Under the pieces are notes generated by a model. That model ran no database searches and was not told the DNA's origin. It worked only from the letters and a program-made list of their open reading frames with translations. A stretch of DNA of 64,000 bases from Pseudomonadota bacterium (GTDB taxonomy: Bacteria > Pseudomonadota > Alphaproteobacteria > UBA8366), in the NCBI GenBank assembly GCA_036339585.1, contig JAYZAS010000010.1, positions 62,001 to 126,000 on the forward strand. The letters run 5' to 3'. This document shows positions 9,034-18,300 of this stretch, piece by piece; position 1 is the stretch's first letter; each line of letters opens with the position of its first letter. A program made the position numbers and the translations under genes.

Positions 9034-10245
9034 GTGTTGACGCTTACAGAGGATCTTACGAAAGCATTTTTAATTGATTTGGGTTTGCCTGTTCCACAAG
9101 GCTTGGCATTCGATAACTCAGGTGAAGCAGCACGATATGCGGAAACATTGGGTAGCGGTGCGGTAGTGAAGGCACTAATTCCAACGGGAAGACGCGGTAA
9201 AGCCGGCGCAGTTGTATTAACGGATACATCCGAGGAAGTTAATACCGCGGCTGGGCGTCTTTTGGGTACCGAGGTGCATGGTTTTGCTGTTGAAAAAATT
9301 TACGTCGAGAGCAAAGTCGAGATTTGTCGTGAATTCTACCTAAGCTTTAGTTTGGACAGTTTCCCGGGCCAAATCTTGATATCTTCAAGCGGTGGGGTCG
9401 ATATCGAAGAGACACATGCACGCGACTCTGAAACAGTCATCCGAGGTGATATTGATCCTATTCAAGGGGTAAACAAAAAACAGGCAAATTTTCTTTGGCA
9501 GAAAGCAGGCGTTACTGGAGATGAATTAGCAGCAGTAGTCTCTGTAACAACTTCTTTGTATGATGCCTTTGTGAAGGCAGATGCAGTCATGATGGAAATT
9601 AACCCTTTGGTATTGGACTCAGATGGGGCGGTATCAATAGTGGGTGCAATGCTTGCAATTGATGAGAATGGCTTGCCTCGCCATCCAGATTGGGCAGAGA
9701 TCGCTGACGGCAGTTTAATAGCCTCGTGGCGTAAGTTTAATGCCCGGGAACTCAGTGTTTCTGAGGCTAATAGAAAGATAAAGGGTGGTGCCGTGCGTTA
9801 TACTGAGCTTGACGGTGATATAGCGCTTCTTGTCGGCGGCGGCGGTGCGGGGTTATTGCAGCATGACATGATGTTGGCCCTTGGCGGCAGACCGGCCAAC
9901 CACACAGATACCAATCCGGGGGCCGGTATAGAAGAAAAATTCAAAGTCACAATCCGTGCAATTTTTGATAATCCGAATGTGAAGTGCTTACTAGTTAGTT
10001 TTAACCATCAGCAACTTACCCATTGTGCTCGGAAGGCCCAACCTTTGGCTGAAATCCTTCGCGAACGAAATATTAACACTAATGAATTTCCCATTATTGT
10101 TCGTCTTGTTGGTCCTGGTGAAGAGGAAGCTAAGGAAATCCTTGATGAATTTCCTGGTCTTACTTATTTGCCGTTCGACGCATCACTGGATGATGCAGTG
10201 CGCGCAGCTGTTGATATCCGTAACGCAATGGAGAATGTCAAATGA
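9034..10245 (+). CDS. SucC-like acyl-CoA ligase (ADP-grasp) beta subunit
   Basis: A 403-residue ATP-grasp protein related to the beta subunit of succinyl-CoA synthetase and malate-CoA ligase, which forms an acyl-CoA with ATP or GTP via a phosphohistidine on the partner subunit. Seen are a GRRGKAGAVVLTD nucleotide loop, a SSSGGVDIEE segment, the metal-binding VMMEINPLVLD, and LVGGGGAGLLQHD leading the C-terminal flavodoxin-like domain. The start at GTG 9034 is chosen from its strong ribosome site and because VLTLTEDLTKAFL matches the family opening. Its stop overlaps the next start by 4 nt (ATGA). The sequence differs from housekeeping SucC, so a different dicarboxylate is likely. Confidence 0.82.
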   Translation: MLTLTEDLTKAFLIDLGLPVPQGLAFDNSGEAARYAETLGSGAVVKALIPTGRRGKAGAVVLTDTSEEVNTAAGRLLGTEVHGFAVEKIYVESKVEICREFYLSFSLDSFPGQILISSSGGVDIEETHARDSETVIRGDIDPIQGVNKKQANFLWQKAGVTGDELAAVVSVTTSLYDAFVKADAVMMEINPLVLDSDGAVSIVGAMLAIDENGLPRHPDWAEIADGSLIASWRKFNARELSVSEANRKIKGGAVRYTELDGDIALLVGGGGAGLLQHDMMLALGGRPANHTDTNPGAGIEEKFKVTIRAIFDNPNVKCLLVSFNHQQLTHCARKAQPLAEILRERNINTNEFPIIVRLVGPGEEEAKEILDEFPGLTYLPFDASLDDAVRAAVDIRNAMENVK

Positions 10246-11138
10246 GTATCCTTATAGATGAAAATACAAAAGTATTAGCGCAGGGATTAACTGGTGCCCA
10301 GGGCACACGAGATGCCGAGTTTTGTTTGCGGTACGGTACTAAAATTGTGTGCGGAGTAACACCAGGTAAGGGCGGGGCGGAGGTTCATAACCTTCCAGTC
10401 TACGAGAGTGTAAAAGAGGCTTGCCAACAACACCAAGTGGATGCGAGCGTCGTGTACGCTCCACCGCTTTCAACAAAGGAGGCGGTAATAGAAGCACTGG
10501 AAGCCGGCCTGAAATTAATTGTTGCACTAGCGGAATTTGTTCCGCGTCATGACACAGCTGTAATTGCAGCAGCTGCCCGCGAATATGGGGCAGTGGTTGT
10601 CGGCTGTAATACTAATGGGATAATCTCCCCAGGCAAAAGTAAACTTGGTGCGATTGGCGGCGATGATCCATCAGAGGTTTTTGCGCCGGGCCGCATCGGT
10701 GTTGTCTCACGATCTGGAGGTATGTCAGCAGAGCTTTCATTGGCAGTTAAGCGCGGTGGGCTTGGGGTATCGACTTGTATTTCTATGGGTGGTGATGTGA
10801 TACCAGGTAACCCGATGGTTGATTATATTCAGCGGTTCGTGGCAGACCCTGATACTGACGCAATCGTTATGTTTGGTGAGCCTGGCACCAAAGCAGAGCA
10901 TGAGGTGGCCGCATATTTGAGAACTAAGGCCTGCACTAAACCGCTGATTGCACTGTTAGCAGGCGAATTTCAGGAAAATTACCCAAAAGGTGTAAGTTTT
11001 GGCCATGTTGCTGCGATGATAAATGAAGTCGAAGATACGGTGTCAGCCAAGCGCAAAATGCTCTCTGCCGCAGGTGCAATCGTAGTAAATTCACTTGGCG
11101 AAATTCCTTTAAAAATACGGGAACAGCTGGGTTCCTGA
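10242..11138 (+). CDS. SucD-like acyl-CoA ligase alpha subunit
   Basis: A 298-residue partner of the preceding gene. The N-terminal CoA-binding Rossmann domain has LAQGLTGAQGT and VTPGKGG, as in SucD. The phosphorylated histidine is His255 in SFGHVAAMI, replacing the usual GHAGAII; the stabilising Glu is probably Glu213 in FGEPGTKAE. Together the pair would make a heterodimeric succinyl/malyl-type CoA ligase in the cytoplasm. The 4-nt overlap with the beta subunit implies translational coupling. The altered loop around the His supports a substrate other than succinate, but this is inference. Confidence 0.82.
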   Translation: MSILIDENTKVLAQGLTGAQGTRDAEFCLRYGTKIVCGVTPGKGGAEVHNLPVYESVKEACQQHQVDASVVYAPPLSTKEAVIEALEAGLKLIVALAEFVPRHDTAVIAAAAREYGAVVVGCNTNGIISPGKSKLGAIGGDDPSEVFAPGRIGVVSRSGGMSAELSLAVKRGGLGVSTCISMGGDVIPGNPMVDYIQRFVADPDTDAIVMFGEPGTKAEHEVAAYLRTKACTKPLIALLAGEFQENYPKGVSFGHVAAMINEVEDTVSAKRKMLSAAGAIVVNSLGEIPLKIREQLGS

Positions 11139-11307
11139 AAAACAATTGACTTCTAGCCAATTTATGCTGCTATGCAATACAAACGTGTTAAGCTGTTGTT
11201 GAATTTTGTTTATGAGCACCAACAGTCTGCAATTATTGGTTTTCGAAACATTAGGGTCTCAAGTGATTTCATAGCTTGTATTGACCGACCATCACTATAG
11301 TGTGCCC

Positions 11308-12618
11308 ATGCCGATTACATTAGACACCACCGAAATAGATTTTTCTTCCCAGTTTTCTCATTTCATTAATTCGCAACGAGATGTAGTGGAAGATGTAGAT
11401 AACGTGGTTGCTGAAATCCTCTGCGATGTAGATGAAAGAGGTGATGCGGCGTTGCTTCACTATACAAAGAAATTTGACCGTATAGAGTTGAATGCGCCGG
11501 GAATGCGGTTTACAGAGTCCGAAATCAGTGATGCTAGGGATCAATGCAGCAAAAGTGCAATATCAGCTTTGATTTTAGCCGCTGAAAGGATACGCGAGTT
11601 CCACTTAAGGCAAATCCCTGAGGGGTATCAATTCCAGGATGGTGTTGGAGTAAAGCTGGGTATGCGGTGGACGCCCATAACTGCAGCTGGGTTATATGTT
11701 CCTGGTGGCACAGCTGCCTATCCAAGTTCCGTTTTAATGAATGGTATTCCAGCAACAGTTGCTGGTGTCGAGAGAGTAGCTATGGTGGTTCCAACGCCAG
11801 ATGGAGAAATTAATCCTCTTGTACTAGCTGCAGCAGATATTGCAGGCATATCCGAAATATACCGCGTCGGTGGCGCTCAAGCCGTTGGTGCGCTGGCCTT
11901 TGGGACAGAAACAATTGACCCTGTCGACAAGATAACGGGACCAGGAAATGCTTTCGTTGCTTCTGCTAAGCGACAGGTATTTGGCAGGGTTGGCATTGAT
12001 ATGATTGCGGGGCCGTCGGAAATTTTGATTGTGGCTGATTCTGATAATGATCCGGATTGGATTGCTGCGGATTTATTGAGTCAGGCCGAGCATGATGAAA
12101 ACGCACAATCTGTGCTGATTACCAATAGTAGTGATACGGCCCAAGCCGTGATGGAGTCCATAGACAAACAATTGGCATTCCTAGATAGAAAAGAGATAGC
12201 TAGGAAAAGCTGGAACGAAAATGGTGTCATTATTATTGCAAATACTTGGGACGAGGTACCTGAGCTAGTTGATCGTATTGCTCCTGAACATCTCGAGCTT
12301 GCTGTTAAAGAGCCTGAGATGTTGGCTGAAAAAATAAGGAATGCGGGTGCTATATTTCTTGGGAGACACACTCCAGAAGCGATAGGAGACTATGTTGCCG
12401 GCCCCAACCACGTTTTGCCTACGGCACGGTCAGCTCGGTTTTCATCTGGATTGGGAGCCATAGATTTTATGAAGCGCACAACTCTTGTAAAGTGTGATTC
12501 AAATAGTATCCAGGAAATTGGACCTGCAGCACGTATTCTCGCAGATGCAGAGGGGCTAGATGCTCATGCGCGGTCGGTATCGTTAAGATTGAGTCCGGAG
12601 GGAAAGGCCCGTGCCTAA
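11308..12618 (+). CDS. hisD: Histidinol dehydrogenase
   Basis: HisD oxidises histidinol to histidine in two NAD-dependent steps, the last reactions of histidine synthesis. The 436-residue product has the GGTAAYPSSVLMN segment, the zinc-ligand region LSQAEHDENAQ, the catalytic Glu-His in RIAPEHLELA, and AGPNHVLPT near the end. A TTG at 11281 is in frame and would add nine residues; the ATG at 11308 is preferred though neither has a strong ribosome site. It heads the tight set hisD, UPF0262, maf, rng, yacG. In many alphaproteobacteria it follows DUF2948 directly, which it does not here. Confidence 0.94.
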   Translation: MPITLDTTEIDFSSQFSHFINSQRDVVEDVDNVVAEILCDVDERGDAALLHYTKKFDRIELNAPGMRFTESEISDARDQCSKSAISALILAAERIREFHLRQIPEGYQFQDGVGVKLGMRWTPITAAGLYVPGGTAAYPSSVLMNGIPATVAGVERVAMVVPTPDGEINPLVLAAADIAGISEIYRVGGAQAVGALAFGTETIDPVDKITGPGNAFVASAKRQVFGRVGIDMIAGPSEILIVADSDNDPDWIAADLLSQAEHDENAQSVLITNSSDTAQAVMESIDKQLAFLDRKEIARKSWNENGVIIIANTWDEVPELVDRIAPEHLELAVKEPEMLAEKIRNAGAIFLGRHTPEAIGDYVAGPNHVLPTARSARFSSGLGAIDFMKRTTLVKCDSNSIQEIGPAARILADAEGLDAHARSVSLRLSPEGKARA

Positions 12619-13084
12619 ATCCTGTATCTCTGACATAACTCTCGATGAAGTCTCGCTTATTCGATATAGGCCTGAGATAGAACACGAGAGGAAAGTGGCA
12701 ATATATGATTTGCTCGCTAGTAATTACTTCGCTCCCAAAGATGATGATCGAGGTCCATACAGGGTACGTCTTAGCGTGTCGGACACAAATCGTTTAGTGA
12801 TTGATATAAATGATGAGAATGATCAGCCTCTTCGTCAAATTTTCGTGTCATTGATGTCATTGCGCCGCGTTGTTAAGGATTATTTTAAAATTTGTGAAAG
12901 TTATTTCGATGCGTTGCAAAAGCGGACCGTGCAGCAACTCGAAAGTATAGATATGGCGCGCAGAGGTCTGCATGACGAAGGGGCAGATTTATTAATTGAA
13001 CGTCTCGCTGATAAAATTGATATGGATGCTGATACAGCCCGGAGGCTCTTTACTCTCATTTGCGTCCTACACATACGAGCCTAA
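12611..13084 (+). CDS. UPF0262 family protein
   Basis: A 157-residue protein of UPF0262, an alphaproteobacterial family that almost always follows hisD. It starts with GTG at 12611 inside the last 8 nt of hisD, so it is translationally coupled. Conserved-looking parts are HERKVAIYDLLASNYF, the GPYRVRLSV strand and DNRLVIDI-type segments, then a helical tail. No catalytic motif or membrane segment is visible, and no function is established for the family. Confidence 0.85.
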   Translation: MPKSCISDITLDEVSLIRYRPEIEHERKVAIYDLLASNYFAPKDDDRGPYRVRLSVSDTNRLVIDINDENDQPLRQIFVSLMSLRRVVKDYFKICESYFDALQKRTVQQLESIDMARRGLHDEGADLLIERLADKIDMDADTARRLFTLICVLHIRA

Positions 13085-13113
13085 TATAGCAACGAGAATT
13101 ATCTCTATTTTTT

Positions 13114-13695
13114 ATGACACAAACTACTACAATTAAATTAATTTTAGCCTCGAGTTCTCCACGCAGGCTTCATTTATTAGCACAAATAGGTATTACACCT
13201 GATTCAATAGTGTATCCTGACATCGATGAGTCTGTTACTCAAAACGAAAAACCTCGTGAATATGTGAAGCGCATGGCATCTGCGAAAGCAGATGTAGCGA
13301 AGAAATCTGGTGAGTATTTACTAGCTGCAGATACGGCGGTGGTCTGTGGGAACCGAATTCTCCCAAAGGCCGAAACCAAGGATGCGGCTGGTGATTGTCT
13401 GTCGCTTCTTTCGGGACGCCGCCATAAAGTTTTGGGCGGCATCTGCCTTCTATTACCAAATGGTGAACGAAGGATGCGCTTAGTCGAGACTACAGTCTCA
13501 TTCAAAAGACTAACGGAAAGTGAAATTGACTCTTATTTAAACAGCAGCGAATGGGATGGTAAAGCTGGAGGCTATGCGATTCAGGGTCGCGCAGCTTCAT
13601 TCGTAAAACATATTTCTGGGTCTTATAGTAATGTTGTTGGCTTGCCTCTCTACAATGTATCGCAATTACTGCGCGGCAACGGTTATCTATGGTGA
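13114..13695 (+). CDS. maf: Maf family nucleoside triphosphate pyrophosphatase
   Basis: A 193-residue cytoplasmic house-cleaning enzyme that hydrolyses non-canonical or excess NTPs (dTTP/UTP or m7GTP type) to NMP and pyrophosphate. Landmarks are ILASSSPRRLHLL at the start, YVKRMASAKA, the catalytic LAADTAVV, LSGRRHKVLGG, and GKAGGYAIQGRAASFV. The gene overlaps rng by 7 nt and is part of the hisD transcript unit. In many relatives a low-molecular-weight phosphatase gene and infA sit just upstream; only 29 nt separate it from UPF0262 here. Confidence 0.93.
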   Translation: MTQTTTIKLILASSSPRRLHLLAQIGITPDSIVYPDIDESVTQNEKPREYVKRMASAKADVAKKSGEYLLAADTAVVCGNRILPKAETKDAAGDCLSLLSGRRHKVLGGICLLLPNGERRMRLVETTVSFKRLTESEIDSYLNSSEWDGKAGGYAIQGRAASFVKHISGSYSNVVGLPLYNVSQLLRGNGYLW

Positions 13696-15053
13696 ATACG
13701 CCCGTTGAAATTTTAATTGAAGGCTCTCCAGCAGAAGTGCGAGTTGCACTCTTAGACGTGAATGGAAAGCTCCTTCGGTTTTTTAGGTCATTATATTGCA
13801 GGCCAAGTAAAATAGACGGGATTTATCTTGGTCGGCTCAGCACTGTGGATAAGGTAAGCGGTGGTGGATTTCTAGATATTGGCAAGGGGAAAACCGCGTA
13901 TTTGCCCCGGACAAAGGGGTTTACGGAAGGGCAGGACCTAATTGTACAAGTCATTCGGGATGAGCATAGAGGCAAGTCTGCAGTTGTTACTACAGTACCG
14001 ACATTGCGCGGACGTTACATCTCCTTACAGCCGCAACGCGATGGTATCCATATTGAGAGAGGAATAAAAAAATATGAAGTAGACAGAAAGCTGACTGACA
14101 TAGAGGACTTATTTGAAAAGGGGCGTATCACTATTCGAGGACCTGGTGCTGACGCATCATCAATTGAAATTAGGGACGAATTTCAATTCCTTGCTAGGAA
14201 ATGGGAAGAAATACAGGACATGGCAGATTCGGCAAAACCACCCACAAGGCTTACGCCTGCACCTGATATTAGCAAACGAATATTACGGGATACTAACGTT
14301 ATTAAGCAAGTTTTGATCGGTGATCGTAATCTATTCTACAAGTTGAATAAAATAACAGAATATTGGCCGGATCTTGAGGGCCGAATAAGTTTTCTGAGGG
14401 ACCAGACTAATATTTTTGAGGTTGGAGATGCAGAGTCACAGTGGTTAGCTGCATTGGACCGCGAAGTGCCACTTAAGGGAGGGGGGCGTATTACAATCGA
14501 TGAAACTGAGGCGTTAATAGCTATTGATGTTGATAGCGCGAGAGCGCGTGGCAAGTCTGATACAATTAGGCGGATTAATCTTGCGGCCATGTCTGAAATT
14601 GCTCATCAAATTTGTTTACGGAATCTGGCTGGCTTAATTATTATTGATCCCATAAGTATGTCTAACCGGAAACACCGGAAAGAATTAGTCGATATATTAC
14701 GGCGTGCGATGAAAGGAGATGATCGTGTAACGGATATCTTGGGTATGACGCCTGGCGGCTTAATCGAGATGACCCGTCAACGTATAGGAGCTAACTTTAA
14801 CGAGGAATATTTGACAAAGAAGGCACCAGACATACGTTTGACGGCTACTTGTGAAGCTGCAGATTTATTGCGGCGTGCGTTGACATTACAAGGGTCCGGT
14901 CGTCTTATAGTGGCAGCCCATTCTGATATCATTTCTGAATTGCGTGGAATGCTCTCCGGAGCATTGGCTGAGACGGAGCGGCGTTTGGGCCAAAACTTGG
15001 TGTTACGTGTCGACAATAAAATATCGGTTTCAAATATTTATTTTGAGAGGTGA
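13689..15053 (+). CDS. rng: Ribonuclease E/G (RNase G type)
   Basis: A 454-residue endoribonuclease of the RNase E/G family, active in rRNA maturation and mRNA decay. An S1-like RNA-binding segment lies early (GIYLGRLSTVDKVSGGGFLDIG, about 44-64, in two parts). The catalytic metal-binding aspartates are Asp280 in ALIAIDVDSAR and Asp320 in LIIIDPISM. The CPxC zinc link that tetramerises RNase E is absent, as in other short alphaproteobacterial forms, and there is no long scaffold tail. It overlaps maf at its start and yacG at its end. Confidence 0.9.
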   Translation: MVNTPVEILIEGSPAEVRVALLDVNGKLLRFFRSLYCRPSKIDGIYLGRLSTVDKVSGGGFLDIGKGKTAYLPRTKGFTEGQDLIVQVIRDEHRGKSAVVTTVPTLRGRYISLQPQRDGIHIERGIKKYEVDRKLTDIEDLFEKGRITIRGPGADASSIEIRDEFQFLARKWEEIQDMADSAKPPTRLTPAPDISKRILRDTNVIKQVLIGDRNLFYKLNKITEYWPDLEGRISFLRDQTNIFEVGDAESQWLAALDREVPLKGGGRITIDETEALIAIDVDSARARGKSDTIRRINLAAMSEIAHQICLRNLAGLIIIDPISMSNRKHRKELVDILRRAMKGDDRVTDILGMTPGGLIEMTRQRIGANFNEEYLTKKAPDIRLTATCEAADLLRRALTLQGSGRLIVAAHSDIISELRGMLSGALAETERRLGQNLVLRVDNKISVSNIYFER

Positions 15054-15265
15054 TAGAAGTGGCAAAGCTCGGAAGAAAACCCAAGTGTCCAATGTGTGGG
15101 AAAATTGCAACCCATGAATTCCGCCCATTTTGCTCGAAGAATTGTTCAAATTTGGATCTAAACAGATGGTTTAGAGGCCAATATCGAGTGGAAACTGAAG
15201 AAAGGCCCAGCTTGGATGATTTTCCTGAAAGTTTTGCTCTTAGAGGCAAAGAAAATTTTCATTAA
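15050..15265 (+). CDS. yacG: DNA gyrase inhibitor YacG (zinc protein)
   Basis: A 71-residue zinc protein of the YacG/DUF329 family, which binds GyrB and inhibits gyrase in E. coli. The four zinc cysteines are Cys13, Cys16, Cys28 and Cys32 (KCPMCGK and PFCSKNC), followed by the DLNRWF motif and an acidic tail. The start is GTG at 15050, overlapping the rng stop; a GTG three codons later is an alternative. Position after rng and before tRNA-Phe is typical of the group. Confidence 0.92.
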   Translation: MIEVAKLGRKPKCPMCGKIATHEFRPFCSKNCSNLDLNRWFRGQYRVETEERPSLDDFPESFALRGKENFH

Positions 15266-15373
15266 ACCCCCATACAATTAATTCTTAAAATCATATAATT
15301 ATTGCATATAACTAGACTTTATATAAATAATTAGATATCCGCAGATGCTCTTTTTTGGTTAAATGAGGTTGTT

Positions 15374-15449
<76 letters not shown>

Positions 15450-15771
15450 TTTAACTGGTGATTTAAAAAGCACACAAAATAGGGAGTGCCCATTGATCAT
15501 CTTACCCATGCCGTTGGCTAAACGCAGCCGTGTGAACACATGGATTAAGCAAAAAAAGTAGCATAACTTGATATACGACCCGAATTTGCGTGTTGAGTGA
15601 AATAGCTATCAAAAGAGGTTTAAGCGTGTGTACACCTCTTTAATGCGAATTGTAAAAACGTACACTCACCTAATTTTTTTCCAGAGATTTTGAAATAAGG
15701 AAAGTCAGTTCCACAGAGGTGATTGTTCCAACAATATTCAGCTATTGTTAATTCAAATAGTATGTGGGGAA
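15450..15771. other. Intergenic stretch without a gene
   Basis: About 320 bases after tRNA-Phe. The only structure seen is an 8-bp inverted repeat AAAGAGGT/ACCTCTTT (15612-15619 with 15634-15641) with a 14-nt loop and no T tract. No convincing coding frame was seen. Confidence 0.5.
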
Positions 15772-16175
15772 TTATAACTTCTTGGTTCCGGGAAATATCG
15801 CCTCACGTTCCTCCGCGTCGCAAGCTTTATTATAATCTTCATCTAGGTGACCGGTATCGCCCGGTGGGCTCTTTACAGTGAAGAAAGTCGCTTCGCCGTT
15901 AATAGCACGACTCCTATGTTTCGTGTTACGGGGAATGTGGATCATATCGCCGGCTTTGACAATGCGTTCCTCTTTTTCCAGATATATTGTAGCTCTCCCG
16001 TCAATATGTAGGTGAATTGTTCTTCACTAGGATGCGAGTGCAAAGGCGGACCGGAACCCTCTGGTTTTGTAACAACCCCAGCTTTCAGAAACTCCCCTGC
16101 AACTTGCCGTCTGCTCTGATGCGGGTTTGCTAGCCCGTGGTGTATATCCATCTCATTAGGAAAATAATAAGGCAT
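15772..16175 (-). pseudogene. Cupin-domain protein gene broken by a 1-nt frameshift
   Basis: The reverse strand encodes a single-domain cupin in two frames. From ATG 16175 the first frame carries cupin motif 1 (PPLHSHPSEEQFTYILTG, two metal His and Glu) and then stops at 15942. The second frame, from about 15995 on, carries motif 2 (AGDMIHIPRNTKHRSRAIN) and runs to TAA at 15772-15774, ending FPGTKKL. The span of 404 nt is not a multiple of three, and restoring one base in the GGGAGAG stretch (15993-15999) joins the two parts into about 134 residues. A perfect ribosome site is retained. It is either a recent pseudogene or an assembly error. Confidence 0.8.
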
Positions 16176-16177
16176 GT

Positions 16178-16189
16178 GATCACCTCCTT
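16178..16189 (-). promoter_or_regulatory. Near-perfect Shine-Dalgarno of the cupin gene
   Basis: AAGGAGGTGATC on the reverse strand, complementary over the full anti-SD tail of 16S rRNA. It lies just before ATG 16175 and rules out the in-frame ATG at 16205. Confidence 0.75.
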
Positions 16190-16458
16190 CTTTATCACAC
16201 TCCATAATTCAAGTATTTATAATCGATGCCCTCTCTAAGTTCCATCCAAGAGGTAAACCCAAGGATATCTTGCAATTCATGTATACCTAACGTTTGACAA
16301 AGGCTCTGGAAACTAAAGTTCATCGTTTTGGACTTGAAAAATACCTCAATTAATTTTTGGTAATCTCTTTGTAATACAAAATGATCATGCCGGGATTGTC
16401 AATTTGACTGTAATTTTCACGGATTGCTTATAACGGATAAATTTGGTAGAGGGCGAAG

Positions 16459-18066
16459 ATGCAATTTGATTATGTAATAGTTGGGGGTGGCTCCGCTGGC
16501 TGCACATTGGCTAATCGTCTGACGGCAAATGGAAAGTACACAGTATGTTTGTTGGAGGCTGGTGGAAAAGACCGTAATCCTTGGATACACATCCCTGCTG
16601 GTTTCGTCAAAACTATGGTCGATCCATCTGTGAATTGGTTGTTTGAGACCAAGCCACAGGATGGTACCGGGAATCGTCCGATACCGATCCCACGGGGTAA
16701 AGTGATAGGTGGCAGTAGCTCAATCAATGGCATGCTCTATGTGCGGGGACAGCCTACCGATTATGACGTTTGGGCTCAAATGGGTTGTACGGGCTGGTCT
16801 TATAAGGATGTGTTGCCCTATTTTAAAAAATCAGAAAATTGGGAGTGTGGGGGAAATAGCTATCGTGGTGAGGGTGGTCCACTAAATGTTGCAGAAACGA
16901 GAAATAGGTATGATATTTTAGATAAAGTTATCGAGGCTGGAATTAGTTTGGGCTATGTGCCAGAGCATGACTATAATTCTGACAGTCAAGCAGGTTTTTT
17001 TTATTATCAACTTACTCAAAAAAACGGTCGGCGGTTTAGTGCGAAGCATGCTTACCTGGACCCAGCTCGCAATCGAACCAACCTCACGGTCTGGACTCGA
17101 GCGTTAGCAAAGAAGATCTTAATCAAAGATGGCCGTGCTTGGGGTGTAACTTTCAGAAACCAAGGCCAAGACAAAACTGTGGCAGCAAGAAAAGAGGTAA
17201 TCATATCTGCGGGGGCAATTCAATCTCCCCAGCTACTTGAGATATCAGGTGTCGGTCAAGGAGAACGACTTAGGTCATTAGGAATTGGGGTAGTAAAGGA
17301 TTTGCCAGGGGTGGGCGAAAACCTACAGGATCACTATATCGCACGCTTATCCTGGCGAATGACCCCAGGCACTATATCGATAAACCAACTTAGCCGTGGA
17401 GCAAAACTAGTTGGCGAGGTGATTAAATACGTCTTCAAACGGCAGGGCGCATTAGCCCAATCTGCTGGAATTGTTGGCGGTTTTATAAAGAGTCGACCAG
17501 AATTACTGGACGCTGATATCCAATTTCATATCGCCCACGCCACCTTTCGCAACACGCATAAACGTACCTTCGATTCTTTCCCCGGTATTACAATAGGCCC
17601 ATGCCAGCTTAGGCCGGAAAGTCGGGGTGAGATTCACAGCATTACACCTAGGATATCTGATAAACCGGTAATTTTGCCAAATTTTCTTTCTACCGACGTC
17701 GATCAGCAGGTCCTCTTATCGGGGATGCGATTTGCTCGCGCGATAGCGGAAAGCGACACGCTAAAGCCTTTTGTTTCGCATGAGCTTTCACCTGGTGAAG
17801 CTATTTTGGACGACGAAGGGTTACTAGATTATGCTCGTAACACTGGAGCGACACTCTACCATCCGGTTGGGACGTGTAAAATGGGCATTGATCCTATGGC
17901 TGTAGTTGATCCAGAACTGAAGATCTACGGGTTGCAGGGAATTCGAGTGGTGGATGCCTCTATAATGCCTCGCCTTTGTAGTGGTAACACAAATGCGCCA
18001 ACTATTATGATAGCTGAAAAAGCAGCAGATATGATTTTAGGTCAGAATTTAACGCAAAACGTTTAG
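16459..18066 (+). CDS. GMC family FAD oxidoreductase (choline/alcohol dehydrogenase-like)
   Basis: A 535-residue flavoprotein of the glucose-methanol-choline family, oxidising an alcohol to an aldehyde with FAD. It opens with the dinucleotide-binding [18 protein letters not shown] and the LLEAGG strand end, followed by the first GMC signature [20 protein letters not shown]. The second signature is [15 protein letters not shown]. The catalytic His is in [12 protein letters not shown]. The C-terminus [30 protein letters not shown] is complete. It has no signal peptide. AGAGGG lies before the ATG. A 6-bp hairpin (18072-18097) lies just downstream. Choline dehydrogenase is possible, but the neighbours (TauD-type and MmgE/PrpD genes) suggest another alcohol. 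Confidence 0.9.
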   Translation: MQFDYVIVGGGSAGCTLANRLTANGKYTVCLLEAGGKDRNPWIHIPAGFVKTMVDPSVNWLFETKPQDGTGNRPIPIPRGKVIGGSSSINGMLYVRGQPTDYDVWAQMGCTGWSYKDVLPYFKKSENWECGGNSYRGEGGPLNVAETRNRYDILDKVIEAGISLGYVPEHDYNSDSQAGFFYYQLTQKNGRRFSAKHAYLDPARNRTNLTVWTRALAKKILIKDGRAWGVTFRNQGQDKTVAARKEVIISAGAIQSPQLLEISGVGQGERLRSLGIGVVKDLPGVGENLQDHYIARLSWRMTPGTISINQLSRGAKLVGEVIKYVFKRQGALAQSAGIVGGFIKSRPELLDADIQFHIAHATFRNTHKRTFDSFPGITIGPCQLRPESRGEIHSITPRISDKPVILPNFLSTDVDQQVLLSGMRFARAIAESDTLKPFVSHELSPGEAILDDEGLLDYARNTGATLYHPVGTCKMGIDPMAVVDPELKIYGLQGIRVVDASIMPRLCSGNTNAPTIMIAEKAADMILGQNLTQNV

Positions 18067-18300
18067 ATACCGCCTGAGTTGCGGCAATAATTCAGGCTCT
18101 TCAATACAATGAAATATGTTGGTTCAGAAATATTATGGGCCAGTTTAGTAACGTTCCCCGGGGTAAAGACGCAGCATCCTGCACCTCTGACATATCAGTT
18201 TTGGAAATATAATGCCTTAAAAGTAATCTGAATTAGTAAAATAATGGTGTGTTACTGCTGATCATTAAAATGCTAGTTATTATAATGTAAGTAGACCACG

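Noticed and set aside
11147-11180. Promoter with TTGACT upstream of hisD
   Set aside because: The spacing to TATGCT or TATGCA is 11 or 19 nt, so no acceptable -35/-10 pair could be made.
16195-16323. 42-codon minus-strand frame just upstream of the cupin gene (contains LREGIDYKYLNYG)
   Set aside because: It faintly recalls the C-terminal end of an epimerase-type protein, but it is too short to judge and could be chance or a remnant.
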